A stretch of 64,000 nt of DNA from Alicyclobacillus mali (lineage in GTDB: Bacteria; Bacillota; Bacilli; Alicyclobacillales; Alicyclobacillaceae): assembly GCF_017329565.1 (NCBI RefSeq), contig NZ_JAFMTT010000014.1. One strand, written 5' to 3'. The position numbers were made by a program, and so were the translations under genes. Positions within the stretch are counted from its first letter, which is position 1, and every line of letters starts with the position of its first letter. A model generated the notes under the pieces. It worked only from the letters and a program-made list of their open reading frames with translations, was not told the DNA's origin and made no database searches. This document shows, piece after piece, positions 8,376-16,203 of this stretch.

Positions 8376-9833
8376 TCACTCGAGCCTCAGGACGAGATCG
8401 ACATCCACCTCGCGCGAGCGCTTCGGGCGAAACACCCGCACCTCTCGGACGACGGCCAGGAACAAGGCGCGCTCCAACTGTGGATCGCCAGCAAGATGGG
8501 CGCAGAGATCGTGCACCCACTTCTCCCAGCCCTCGCTAGTGGCAAGGCCCGTCATCTCGGCCTCCGCCGCGCGACACTCCTCCAACACGCGCAACAGCCG
8601 ATCCTGCTCGCGCGTATACGCCTCCTCGGACACCACGCTCGACGCGTAGGCCTCGGCGATCCGCCTCAATCTCGCCAGGGCAATGCGGCGCTTGCGCTGA
8701 ATCATGCGCAGCTCGTTCGACGCTGCGTTCGACTGATAGGCCGCTACCAACGGCTCGAGTTGGGACCGAACGCGGCGGAGAAGTTCCTCCACCACCAGCC
8801 GTTCGAGCTCTTCGGCGTCCACCTGGTTTGGCGTACAGCCACCACCTGTGACATACCGACCGCAGCGGTAAATCGGCCGCTTTTGGCGATGGTCGCCGCG
8901 TGTGGTCACCTGCCAGCCAGCGTACAAGGCGCTCTCGCAGAATCCACAACGCGCAATGCCGGCGAGCGGGCGCTTCGAGCCTTGCGATCGCGGCGCCAAC
9001 GCGCTGCGGCGCTCAAGCATGGCCTGCAGGGTTTCGAATTCCTGGCGGCTCAAGATGGCCTCGTGCGTTCCCTCGACACGAACCCACTCGGCCGGATCCC
9101 GCTCTGTTCGCCGACGCCCCTGGGTCTTTCGACGATTCCACACGGACACGCCGGCCAACGCGGGATTGGAAAACAGCGTGCGAACCGTGCGGTCGGTCCA
9201 AAGCCGTCCCGTCTTCGTCCGCACGCCGAGTGCGTTGAATTCCATCGCGACGTCCCTCGGGCTCGCGCCGGTCAGCAAAAGGCGCGCTCCTTCGCGCACC
9301 CAGCGCGCCTCCCGCGGATCCGGGGTCAAACGGCCATTCGACAACCGATAGCCAAAGGGGGGCTTGGTGGCCAACTCACCCCGCTGCGCCATCGCCAACA
9401 GGTTTTCGTGTACGCGCTCCGCGATGATCTCTCGCTCGAACTCCGCAATGACGGATAGCATCTGCGCCACCAGTCGCCCCATGGCTGTGGAGATCTCGAA
9501 ATTCTGCCTGGTGGAACGATAAAACACGCCGTGCACGTTCATCTCTTCCACCAGCCGCGCGAAATCGGCGACACTGCGGGTCAGACGGTCAATGCGCGTG
9601 GTCACAACCCCGACCACGAGCCCGTCGCGGATGTCGGCCCGGAGGCGGTCCATCGCCGGGCGATTCAACGACTTACCTGAGTATCCGTCATCGCAATAGA
9701 GTTGGTAGCAAGGAAAGCCTTGAACCCGCGCGTACGTCACGAGCTGCTCCTGTTGTTCCTTCAGGCTGTGCCCCGATGTCGCCTGCTCTTCGGTGGAAAC
9801 GCGGATATACAGCGCCAGATGTCGCTCCTTCAC
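8376..9833 (-). CDS. large serine recombinase of the murA element
   Basis: Site-specific DNA recombinase of 485 residues. The N-terminal resolvase domain (about 1-150) has the nucleophilic Ser13 (YIRVSTEEQ) and the arginine-rich active-site stretch TRIDRLTRS. A recombinase domain follows (about 165-280), then a zinc ribbon with the CGFC pair and further cysteines (about 300-345), and a C-terminal coiled coil (about 370-450). This is the architecture of SpoIVCA and phage integrases such as phiC31. The start is GTG, overlapping the stop of the 52-residue gene by 4 nt, so the two are translationally coupled. It lies beside the left junction and is the obvious enzyme for integration and excision at murA. 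Confidence 0.94.
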   Translation of the reverse strand: MKERHLALYIRVSTEEQATSGHSLKEQQEQLVTYARVQGFPCYQLYCDDGYSGKSLNRPAMDRLRADIRDGLVVGVVTTRIDRLTRSVADFARLVEEMNVHGVFYRSTRQNFEISTAMGRLVAQMLSVIAEFEREIIAERVHENLLAMAQRGELATKPPFGYRLSNGRLTPDPREARWVREGARLLLTGASPRDVAMEFNALGVRTKTGRLWTDRTVRTLFSNPALAGVSVWNRRKTQGRRRTERDPAEWVRVEGTHEAILSRQEFETLQAMLERRSALAPRSQGSKRPLAGIARCGFCESALYAGWQVTTRGDHRQKRPIYRCGRYVTGGGCTPNQVDAEELERLVVEELLRRVRSQLEPLVAAYQSNAASNELRMIQRKRRIALARLRRIAEAYASSVVSEEAYTREQDRLLRVLEECRAAEAEMTGLATSEGWEKWVHDLCAHLAGDPQLERALFLAVVREVRVFRPKRSREVDVDLVLRLE

Positions 9834-9988
9834 GGCTCATTCACCCGCCGGCCGCGGTGCGCAAGCATGCGCTCCACAAGGGGACGGGCGACAGCCATCA
9901 CGCGGTTCGCCACCTCCGCTTCGGCATCCCGCACAGGAGCCAGTTCCTCACGCCGGGCGTCCCAGACGTAGACGGCACGAATTCGCAT
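9830..9988 (-). CDS. 52-residue protein coupled to the recombinase
   Basis: Small gene starting MRIRAVYVWDARREE and ending RRVNEP, rich in Arg, Ala and Glu, with a helix-prone middle (AEAEVANRVMAVARPLVERM). I do not recognise the family. GGGAGGGG lies 6 nt before the ATG at 9988, and the stop overlaps the recombinase GTG, so the two are made together. By position it could be a recombination directionality factor or another accessory to excision, but the sequence alone does not show that. Confidence 0.7.
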   Translation of the reverse strand: MRIRAVYVWDARREELAPVRDAEAEVANRVMAVARPLVERMLAHRGRRVNEP

Positions 9989-9991
9989 GTT

Positions 9992-10028
9992 CATCCCCTC
10001 CCGTCAGACCGATATGCGGGAGGGGATG
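9992..10028 (-). promoter_or_regulatory. 12-bp hairpin masking the ribosome site of the recombinase operon
   Basis: A perfect 12-bp inverted repeat (arms 9992-10003 and 10017-10028, 13-nt loop) between the reductase stop and the 52-residue gene. On the minus-strand mRNA one arm contains the GGGAGGGG ribosome site. Transcripts reading through from murB/murA or from the reductase should fold so that this site is hidden. No T run follows, so it is a poor terminator. RBS-masking hairpins in read-through mRNA are known for IS transposases. Confidence 0.75.
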
Positions 10029-10047
10029 GCCATCTTGCCGGACGAAC

Positions 10048-11040
10048 TCAGCTCACACGCGCGCCCGCCCTGGACGCAATGGCGTCCGCAATACAAGGCG
10101 CCTGCAGTCGGCCGTTTTCGATGAAAATGCGGTTGGCATCAAAGCCGGACACCACGACGCCGGCCACGTAAATGCCGGGCACGTTGGTCTCATACGTCGC
10201 CTCATCATGTACCGGAATGCCCGTCTCCGGCGCAATCTGGACGCCGAGCTTTTCGAGAAACGAAGTATCCGGGTGATAACCGGTCAGCGCCAGGACGTGG
10301 TCGCACGGCACGTCCAGCGGACCGCCAGGTGTCTCGACGCGGACGTGATCCGCGCAGATGGCCGCCACGCGCGAGCGAAAGTGACAGTCGATCGCCTGCT
10401 TGTCGATAAGGCTCTGGATGTCGGGCTTCACCCACGGCTTGATTTTGTCAGACATGGCGGCTCCTCGGTGGACCAGGGTGACCTGCGCGCCGATGCGATG
10501 GAGGTCGATGGCGGCCTCAGCCGCTGAATTGGTACCGCCGATGATGACCACGCGCTGGCCGTAATACGGATGCGCATCGCGGTAATAGTGACTCACGTGA
10601 GGCAGATCTTCGCCCGGCACGCCGAGCATGTTGGGCTGATCGAAATACCCCGTAGCCACCACGACGGACGAGGCCATCGTTTCAAGCGTCCGCCCAGACA
10701 GCGTGCGCGAGTGGATGCGAAATCCCTGCAGCTCGCGATCTCGCTCGACCGAGATCACTTCCTCGTACTGCCGAACCGGCAACTGAAGCCGCTCAACCAC
10801 GGTCCGGTAGTACGTCATCGCCTCCATTCGCGTGGGTTTGGCCCGCTCTGTGTAAAACGGGATTTCACCCAACTCCAGGCGTTCAGGGGTCGAATTGAAC
10901 ACCATCTGCGTCGGAAAACGGTAAATTGTAGAAACAATGCAGGATTTTTCGATCACGACGTGGGGAATGCTGCGCCGCTTCAGCTCGACCGATACGGCCA
11001 AGCCGCATGGACCGGCGCCAATGATACACGCTTCGAACAT
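10048..11040 (-). CDS. bdr: YpdA-type bacillithiol disulfide reductase
   Basis: FAD- and NADPH-dependent flavoprotein of the YpdA family, which reduces oxidised bacillithiol (BSSB). It shows an N-terminal FAD site (CIIGAGPCGLA), a central NADPH-binding Rossmann motif (VVIIGGTNSAAEAA, about residues 164-177) and the C-terminal flavoprotein motif GIYVAGVV. The usual active-site CxxC of thioredoxin reductase is absent, as in YpdA. A strong ribosome site precedes the ATG. The gene is cargo of the murA element. Because bshC is also in this window, the host makes bacillithiol and the enzyme would have a substrate. Confidence 0.88.
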   Translation of the reverse strand: MFEACIIGAGPCGLAVSVELKRRSIPHVVIEKSCIVSTIYRFPTQMVFNSTPERLELGEIPFYTERAKPTRMEAMTYYRTVVERLQLPVRQYEEVISVERDRELQGFRIHSRTLSGRTLETMASSVVVATGYFDQPNMLGVPGEDLPHVSHYYRDAHPYYGQRVVIIGGTNSAAEAAIDLHRIGAQVTLVHRGAAMSDKIKPWVKPDIQSLIDKQAIDCHFRSRVAAICADHVRVETPGGPLDVPCDHVLALTGYHPDTSFLEKLGVQIAPETGIPVHDEATYETNVPGIYVAGVVVSGFDANRIFIENGRLQAPCIADAIASRAGARVS

Positions 11041-11090
11041 GGCCCTCGCTCCTAGCGAAAATCTCCGTCTGTGAATCTCTGGACTTCGTC

Positions 11091-11099
11091 ATTATACCA
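11091..11099 (-). promoter_or_regulatory. extended -10 promoter for the element reductase gene
   Basis: On the minus strand, a perfect TATAAT (11096-11091) is preceded by TG and one base (11099-11097), an extended -10, about 50 nt upstream of the bdr start. No clear -35 is seen. This gives the element its own vegetative promoter inside the right end. Confidence 0.65.
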
Positions 11100-11183
11100 C
11101 GGAGCGACGGACCTCTCGGCGTCCAGCGGGGATGGATCGGCATGGGACTGGGGAACAAGCGAGGTCATGCGAAGAGGGTGTCG

Positions 11184-11498
11184 TCAGGATCCAGTCATGA
11201 GCAATTCGCGCATCATGGGGGACCTCATCTTCTGCATGAGATGAGACGGAACTTGCGTTGAAGTAAGCGACGTGGCATCGACCTTCACGGTACCAGAGGA
11301 CATCGAGACCGTCGCGCCAAGACTCCTGAGGATGTCCAGCATGACACGGACATCCTCGAGATCCGGGACGTTTTGGATGACCGAGCGCCCCGCAACCATG
11401 ACGGTGGCCGCGAGAATGGGAAGGGCCGCGTTCTTTGCGCCCGCCACCCTGACCTCACCCGTCAGCGGAACGCCGCCCTCAATTCGCAGCAATTCCAT
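11184..11498 (-). CDS. murA: murA 5' part (interrupted)
   Basis: Encodes the first ~93 residues of MurA, then about 11 element-derived residues before a stop at 11184. It contains the conserved substrate-binding Lys-Asn pair (VAGAKNAALPIL) and breaks at QKMRS, the start of the conserved segment that continues as SIFLMGPL at 8343. The ATG at 11498 follows AGGAGG by 8 nt and overlaps the murB 3' end by 20 nt; an upstream GTG at 11507 is less likely. As it stands the product lacks the catalytic cysteine and should be inactive. Excision of the element would restore the full 419-residue enzyme. Confidence 0.92.
   Translation of the reverse strand: MELLRIEGGVPLTGEVRVAGAKNAALPILAATVMVAGRSVIQNVPDLEDVRVMLDILRSLGATVSMSSGTVKVDATSLTSTQVPSHLMQKMRSPMMRELLMTGS
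11214..11233. other. attR-like junction of the murA element
   Basis: Right junction: the element side is CATGGGG, the core is GA (11221-11222), and the murA side is CCTCATCTTCT. Combined with the left junction it rebuilds both parental sites as inverted repeats centred on the core. Confidence 0.85.
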
Positions 11499-12429
11499 CG
11501 TCCGCACCTCCTAGCAAGGGTTCGCCAAGCACCCGGACTTCGGTTTCAAGGTCAATGCCAAATCGGGCTCGAACCTCCGCCTGTGCGCGCCGAATCAGCC
11601 AGAGGACATCGCTCGCGGATGCGTTCCCCAGGTTGATGATAAAGTTGGCGTGTTTGTCGCTGATCATCGCCTGCCCGCGGCGCAATCCCTTGAGCCCTGC
11701 CTCCTCAATGAGCTTGGCCGCATGCGTGCCGTCGGGGTTGCGAAACACGGAGCCGCAGTTTGGAAAGCTGAGCGGCTGCGTCGCAATGCGGCGCTGAGAC
11801 CACTCGCGCACGACGCGCCGCATCTCGTCGCGATCGCCCGGCTTCATCTGAAACTTGGCCCAGGTGACGATCCCGAAGCGATCCTTGAGGATGCTGTAGC
11901 GGTAACCAAAGCGCAGATCGCCATTGCTGAGCCGCACCACAGCGCCGGTCTCGTCCATCACTTCGGCCCACGCGAGCACCTCGCGCGTCTCACGGCCGTA
12001 CGCGCCGGCGTTCATCATGACCGCTCCGCCGACCGAACCGGGGATGCCCGTGGCAAACTCCAGGCCTGAGAGACCATGGCGGATGGCCACGTTCGCGAGC
12101 GCGACGTACGAGCGACCCGCCATTGCGTAGACGGCACATTCGTCCTCTTTGACCTCGTACGACGCGAACGCGTCGTGTAGCTTGATGACGAGCCCGCGAA
12201 TGCCCCCGTCCAGCACCAGTGCGTTGGATCCACGGCCAATCACGGTAATGGGTAGACCATAAGCCCTCGCAGCGCGGACGCTCACACGAAGGGCGTCGAC
12301 CGAATCCGGTTCGACAAAGTAGTCGGCTGGCCCGCCGATGCGCCACGTGGTGTGCCGCTTCATCGGCTCGCCGCAGATCGCCCTCACGCCTTCATCCGCA
12401 AGGACTCTCACAAACGGATCGTCATGCAT
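11479..12429 (-). CDS. murB: UDP-N-acetylenolpyruvoylglucosamine reductase MurB
   Basis: FAD enzyme that reduces UDP-GlcNAc-enolpyruvate (the MurA product) to UDP-MurNAc with NADPH. The FAD-binding stretch is seen at the N-terminus (TTWRIGGPADYFVEP, VIGRGSNALVLDGG). The active-site region GSVGGAVMMNAGAYG and the type II MurB serine motif (FPNCGSVFRNP) follow. The start is set at the ATG at 12429 behind GGAGGACCTGAC; a GTG 24 nt upstream is also in frame. It directly precedes murA, so consecutive pathway steps are adjacent. Confidence 0.95.
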   Translation of the reverse strand: MHDDPFVRVLADEGVRAICGEPMKRHTTWRIGGPADYFVEPDSVDALRVSVRAARAYGLPITVIGRGSNALVLDGGIRGLVIKLHDAFASYEVKEDECAVYAMAGRSYVALANVAIRHGLSGLEFATGIPGSVGGAVMMNAGAYGRETREVLAWAEVMDETGAVVRLSNGDLRFGYRYSILKDRFGIVTWAKFQMKPGDRDEMRRVVREWSQRRIATQPLSFPNCGSVFRNPDGTHAAKLIEEAGLKGLRRGQAMISDKHANFIINLGNASASDVLWLIRRAQAEVRARFGIDLETEVRVLGEPLLGGADDGIAAN

Positions 12430-12514
12430 GTCAGGTCCTCCATAAGATTCCACTGGGTCACCTACCTCACCGCCGCAACCGCATCATATGCCGGGCTGGG
12501 CGAAGGGTGAGTGC

Positions 12515-13621
12515 CTACGTGCGGCGCCTGCCCGCCACTTCAAGGACGAGATCGCCGAATCGTCTCACGGCGTCGGGGCGGCCAAAGCTCCGCGCCCGGG
12601 CTTGGATGTCGGCAAGATCTCCCTCGAGCATGTCACAGATTTCCTTCCAGAGGACATCTGGGGTCAGGTCGGCTTCCCGGAGGACGCGCGCAGCGCCGGC
12701 CCTGGCGAGCTGCATCGCGTTTTCCTCCTGATGATTCGCTGTCACGTACGGGCTTGGAACAAGGATGGACGCCACGCCGAGCGCACAGATCTCCGCGAGC
12801 GTGCTCGATCCGGCCCGGCTCACCATCAGGTCGACATGCGGAAGAAGCGCAGGCATGTCCGCAATAAAGGGATGGAGCGTCACGTTCCGAGGGAGCGGCC
12901 CCACTTGGTTTTGAATGTCCTCGAAGTGTCGCTCGCCAGTCACGAACAGAACGCGCCAGTCGGGGCGGTCCGCAAAGCGCGAGAGCATCTCTGCCACCAC
13001 CCGATTGGCGGTCTCCGAGCCTCGGCTCCCAAAGACAATGAGAATCACGCGCTGTCCACGCAGAATTCGATAATTGTCGAGTGCCCGCCGCTTGTCCGCC
13101 GCGGAGACTTCTACCACCTCGCTCCCGCGCGGATTACCTGTGAAAACGACCCGTTTCGCTCGTGCGAAGGACGCCTCGCTCTCCGGAAAACAGACAGCCA
13201 CGGCGTCCACGCGACGCATCAGGAGCTGGTTGGTCAGCCCAGGCCTCGCGTTGCCTTCCCAGATCACGGACGGAACGCCGAGCTTGGTGGCGGCGTAGAT
13301 CACGGGAAGCGCCACAAAGCCGCCGGTGCCGACCGCGACATCGGGTCGGAAGTCGCGGACGACTCGGAGCGCCTCCCGATACCCGCGGTACGTGGTGGCA
13401 AGGGTGCGCACGGCGTTCAGCGACAGCTCTCGACGAAGGCCGGCCGCATGGACGGACACAAACGGAACGCCTGCTTCCGGCACCAGCCGACTTTCAAGCC
13501 CTTGCTCGGTACCTACGTACAGAACCGCCGCGTCCCCCACACGCGCCTTCAAGTGACGCCAAAGCGAAAGGGCGGGGAAGATGTGGCCGCCCGTGCCCCC
13601 ACCCGTCAGCAACACCTTCAT
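12515..13621 (-). CDS. murG: MurG, lipid II synthase
   Basis: Membrane-associated GT-B glycosyltransferase that adds GlcNAc from UDP-GlcNAc to lipid I. The N-terminal glycine-rich loop GGGTGGHIFPAL is at residues 7-18, and the C-terminal donor-binding region (MVSRAGSSTLAEI) is clear. 368 residues, as usual. The ATG overlaps the stop of spoVE (ATGA), so translation is coupled. Confidence 0.96.
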   Translation of the reverse strand: MKVLLTGGGTGGHIFPALSLWRHLKARVGDAAVLYVGTEQGLESRLVPEAGVPFVSVHAAGLRRELSLNAVRTLATTYRGYREALRVVRDFRPDVAVGTGGFVALPVIYAATKLGVPSVIWEGNARPGLTNQLLMRRVDAVAVCFPESEASFARAKRVVFTGNPRGSEVVEVSAADKRRALDNYRILRGQRVILIVFGSRGSETANRVVAEMLSRFADRPDWRVLFVTGERHFEDIQNQVGPLPRNVTLHPFIADMPALLPHVDLMVSRAGSSTLAEICALGVASILVPSPYVTANHQEENAMQLARAGAARVLREADLTPDVLWKEICDMLEGDLADIQARARSFGRPDAVRRFGDLVLEVAGRRRT

Positions 13622-14745
13622 TCTACCATCCCCGCCTGCTTCGAAATGTTGAGGAGAATCCCGACGCCGCTCAGCAACAACGTCAACGACGATCCGCCGT
13701 AGCTGATAAACGGCAACGTGATGCCCGTCGCCGGGATGGATCCAGTCACCACACCGATGTTGATCAGAACCTGCACGGCAATCATTCCCGTGATGCCTGT
13801 CGCCAAAAGCGTTCCGAAATCGTCCGGCGCGTACAGCGCCGTGCGGATTCCTCGCCAGATGAGCACGGCAAACAACAGGAGCACCGAGACGGTCCCGAGC
13901 AGGCCCAGTTCCTCGCCGACGATGGAAAAGATGAAGTCGGTCTGAGGTTCCGGCAGATAAAGAAATTTTTGTCTGCTATGTCCGAGGCCGAGCCCCAGGA
14001 TGCCACCGGACCCGAGCGCGTAAAGGGACTGGATGATCTGATATCCCTTCCCAAGCGGGTACTTCCACGGATCCAAAAAGGCGTAAATGCGATCCATGCG
14101 GTAGGGCGCCATCGCGACGAGGCCCGCGAAGCCGACGGCGCCCGCGCCGAAGAGGGAGGCCAAATGCGACCAGCGCGTGCCCGCGACAAACAGCATGATG
14201 AGCGTGGTCCCCATGATCACGACGCTCTGGCCGAGATCGGGCTCCAGCATGATGAGCCCCACTGCAACCAGGGCCAGTCCCATCGGTGGGACGAATCCGC
14301 GCCAGAAGGAGTGCATCCGGTCCTTCGACTCCGCGAGCAAATGAGCGAGAAACATGACGAGCCCCAGTTTTGCGAACTCGGACGGCTGAATGCCGAGCGA
14401 GCCGATGCCGAGCCACGCCTTCGATCCTCCGCGGTTCACGCCTACCACAAGCACGAGGACCAGAAGCGCATAGCTCGCAAGCGCAATCTTCGGTGCATGC
14501 TTGCGCCACACGTGGTAGTCGATACGTGAGAGCCAGATCATCAAACCGACGCCCATTAGAGCCCAGATGAGCTGCCGCTTGGAGAAATAGAAGGCGTCCT
14601 GGAATCGCGTCGCGGAGATGACCGACGAAGCGCTGTGCACCATGGTCACGCCAAACGCGAGCAGGAGCAAGATGACGCCAATCAGCGTAACATCGGGCGA
14701 CGAGCCCGGCGCCCGGTTCGAAGACGCCGACATAGACCGAAACAC
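13618..14745 (-). CDS. spoVE: SEDS glycosyltransferase SpoVE (FtsW/RodA family)
   Basis: Polytopic membrane peptidoglycan polymerase with about ten hydrophobic segments. Conserved SEDS motifs are present (QPSEFAKLGLVMFLAHLLA, MLEPDLGQSVVI, GITLPFISYGGSS). Its place between murD and murG is that of spoVE in B. subtilis, where it pairs with SpoVD for spore cortex synthesis; spoVD is four genes upstream here. A vegetative FtsW role cannot be excluded from sequence. 375 residues. Confidence 0.9.
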   Translation of the reverse strand: MFRSMSASSNRAPGSSPDVTLIGVILLLLAFGVTMVHSASSVISATRFQDAFYFSKRQLIWALMGVGLMIWLSRIDYHVWRKHAPKIALASYALLVLVLVVGVNRGGSKAWLGIGSLGIQPSEFAKLGLVMFLAHLLAESKDRMHSFWRGFVPPMGLALVAVGLIMLEPDLGQSVVIMGTTLIMLFVAGTRWSHLASLFGAGAVGFAGLVAMAPYRMDRIYAFLDPWKYPLGKGYQIIQSLYALGSGGILGLGLGHSRQKFLYLPEPQTDFIFSIVGEELGLLGTVSVLLLFAVLIWRGIRTALYAPDDFGTLLATGITGMIAVQVLINIGVVTGSIPATGITLPFISYGGSSLTLLLSGVGILLNISKQAGMVE

Positions 14746-14813
14746 CGCGTTCCCTCCCCTCCCGCGCGGCCTTGCGCGGTGTGGTCCAAAGGGCGACGCC
14801 TTTGGACGCGCTG

Positions 14814-16190
14814 TTACAGTCTATGCACGGCCTCCTTGAACATGCTGCCCCGCACCTCATACGAAGGGAACATATCCCAGCTGGCGCAAGCCGGCGAGAG
14901 CAGGACGACGTCGCCCGGCTCTGCGATCCGGCTCGCCTCATGCACGGCTTCCTCCATCGACGAGACCAACACGAACGTGGGCACACCCGCTCGTGCGATC
15001 ACGTCCCGAAGCTGTTCCCTGGTTTCACCGAGCAGCACCGCGGCTCGGACGCGCCCCGAGATATCCGGCAAAAGCGGATCGAACGAAATTCCGCGGTCGA
15101 GACCGCCCGCAATCCACACGATACCGCGCTCAAACGACCGGAGCGCCTGTCGCGCGGCGTCCGGATTCGTCGCCTTCGAATCGTTGTAATATCGCACACC
15201 GGATACCTCGCGCACAAACTCGAGCCGATGCTCGACACCCTGGAACGTCGCAAGCACACGGGCCACAGCTTCCACGGACGCTCCGGCCGCGAGCGCCACC
15301 GCCGCTGCCGCCGCCGCGTTTTGCAGATTGTGCCGGCCCGGGAGGGCCACGTGCTCCACCGGCAGGATCGCCGTGCGCTCTCGCCCGCGCACGGCGACAA
15401 GCGCGCCGTCGATCACGCCCACGCCTTCGTCAAACGGCGCGCCCTCCAGGCTGAATCCGCAGACGCGTGGTGCCAACTGACTGGCTCGATCCCGCACGAG
15501 CGCCTGATCCCAGTTGAGAATCGCGACATCGTCCGCGGTCTGATTCGCAAACAGCTTCCACTTCGCCTGTTGATACGCCTCGTAGCTGCCGTGATAGTCG
15601 ATGTGGGCGGGATAAAAATTGAGCAGCGCGCCACCTTGCGGGTGGAACGTGTGCGTGCCGTCCAGTTGAAAGCTCGACACCTCAAGGACCAACAGATCGC
15701 CGGGTTGATCCACCACGTCGCAGACCGGCGTGCCGATGTTGCCCGCGACAATCGGGCGATATCCCGAAGCTTTCAGCATCTCGCCCACCAGCGTCGTGGT
15801 TGTGGTCTTGCCGTTGGAGCCCGTAATGGCGTAGATGGGTCTTGTCTCAAACCACGAGGCGATCTCGACGTCCGTCACGATGACGTGCGACGCTTGAATC
15901 AACTTCGCGATGAACGCCTGATGATACGGGATGCCTGGGCTTTTGGCGACAAACTGCCACGGGCGCGCGGCGAGCGCCTCCGGGTGCCCGCCAAGCACCA
16001 AATCGACGCCGAGGGCGGCGAGCGGCGCGACTGCCGGATCGGACGGATCGAGAGCCCGCTCGTCCGTCGCAGTCACGCGAAAGCCGCGCCGCGCAAGCAA
16101 TGAGGCGACAGCCTTTCCACTTCTGCCGAGCCCGACCACCAGCGCCTCACCTGGCGCATGTAACCAAGTTTCAGGTGTGACAAGCTTCAC
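14814..16190 (-). CDS. murD: UDP-MurNAc-L-alanine:D-glutamate ligase MurD
   Basis: Cytoplasmic ATP-dependent ligase adding D-Glu to UDP-MurNAc-L-Ala. It has an N-terminal Rossmann domain (VVGLGRSGKAVASLLARRG), the Mur ligase ATP loop (AITGSNGKTTTTTL) and the C-terminal domain with YYNDSKATNPDA. The frame extends upstream into mraY, but the GTG at 16190 follows AGGAGG by 8 nt, does not overlap mraY and gives 458 residues, so I take that start. Confidence 0.95.
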   Translation of the reverse strand: MKLVTPETWLHAPGEALVVGLGRSGKAVASLLARRGFRVTATDERALDPSDPAVAPLAALGVDLVLGGHPEALAARPWQFVAKSPGIPYHQAFIAKLIQASHVIVTDVEIASWFETRPIYAITGSNGKTTTTTLVGEMLKASGYRPIVAGNIGTPVCDVVDQPGDLLVLEVSSFQLDGTHTFHPQGGALLNFYPAHIDYHGSYEAYQQAKWKLFANQTADDVAILNWDQALVRDRASQLAPRVCGFSLEGAPFDEGVGVIDGALVAVRGRERTAILPVEHVALPGRHNLQNAAAAAAVALAAGASVEAVARVLATFQGVEHRLEFVREVSGVRYYNDSKATNPDAARQALRSFERGIVWIAGGLDRGISFDPLLPDISGRVRAAVLLGETREQLRDVIARAGVPTFVLVSSMEEAVHEASRIAEPGDVVLLSPACASWDMFPSYEVRGSMFKEAVHRL

Positions 16191-16203
16191 TTCGTCGGCC
16201 TCC

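Larger units (their letters stand above)
8346..11222. mobile_element. 2,877-bp intervening element inserted in murA
   Basis: Bounded by the shared tetranucleotide GACC in murA. It contains a large serine recombinase, a 52-residue coupled gene and a bacillithiol disulfide reductase gene, all on the murA strand, and no phage structural genes. The rebuilt chromosomal site is an inverted repeat (AGAAGATG, 8-nt spacer, CATCTTCT). The rebuilt circle site is an inverted repeat too: CATGGGG-GA-CCCCATG, with 13 of 15 positions symmetric per arm. Both are centred on the same GA. Excision restores murA in frame. The layout resembles skin-type intervening elements removed during sporulation, though the timing of excision cannot be read from sequence. 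Confidence 0.92.

Noticed and set aside
8376..9833. Taking the recombinase as SpoIVCA of a sigK skin element
   Set aside because: The architecture is shared but the target here is murA, no sigK fragments are present, and the element is only 2.9 kb.
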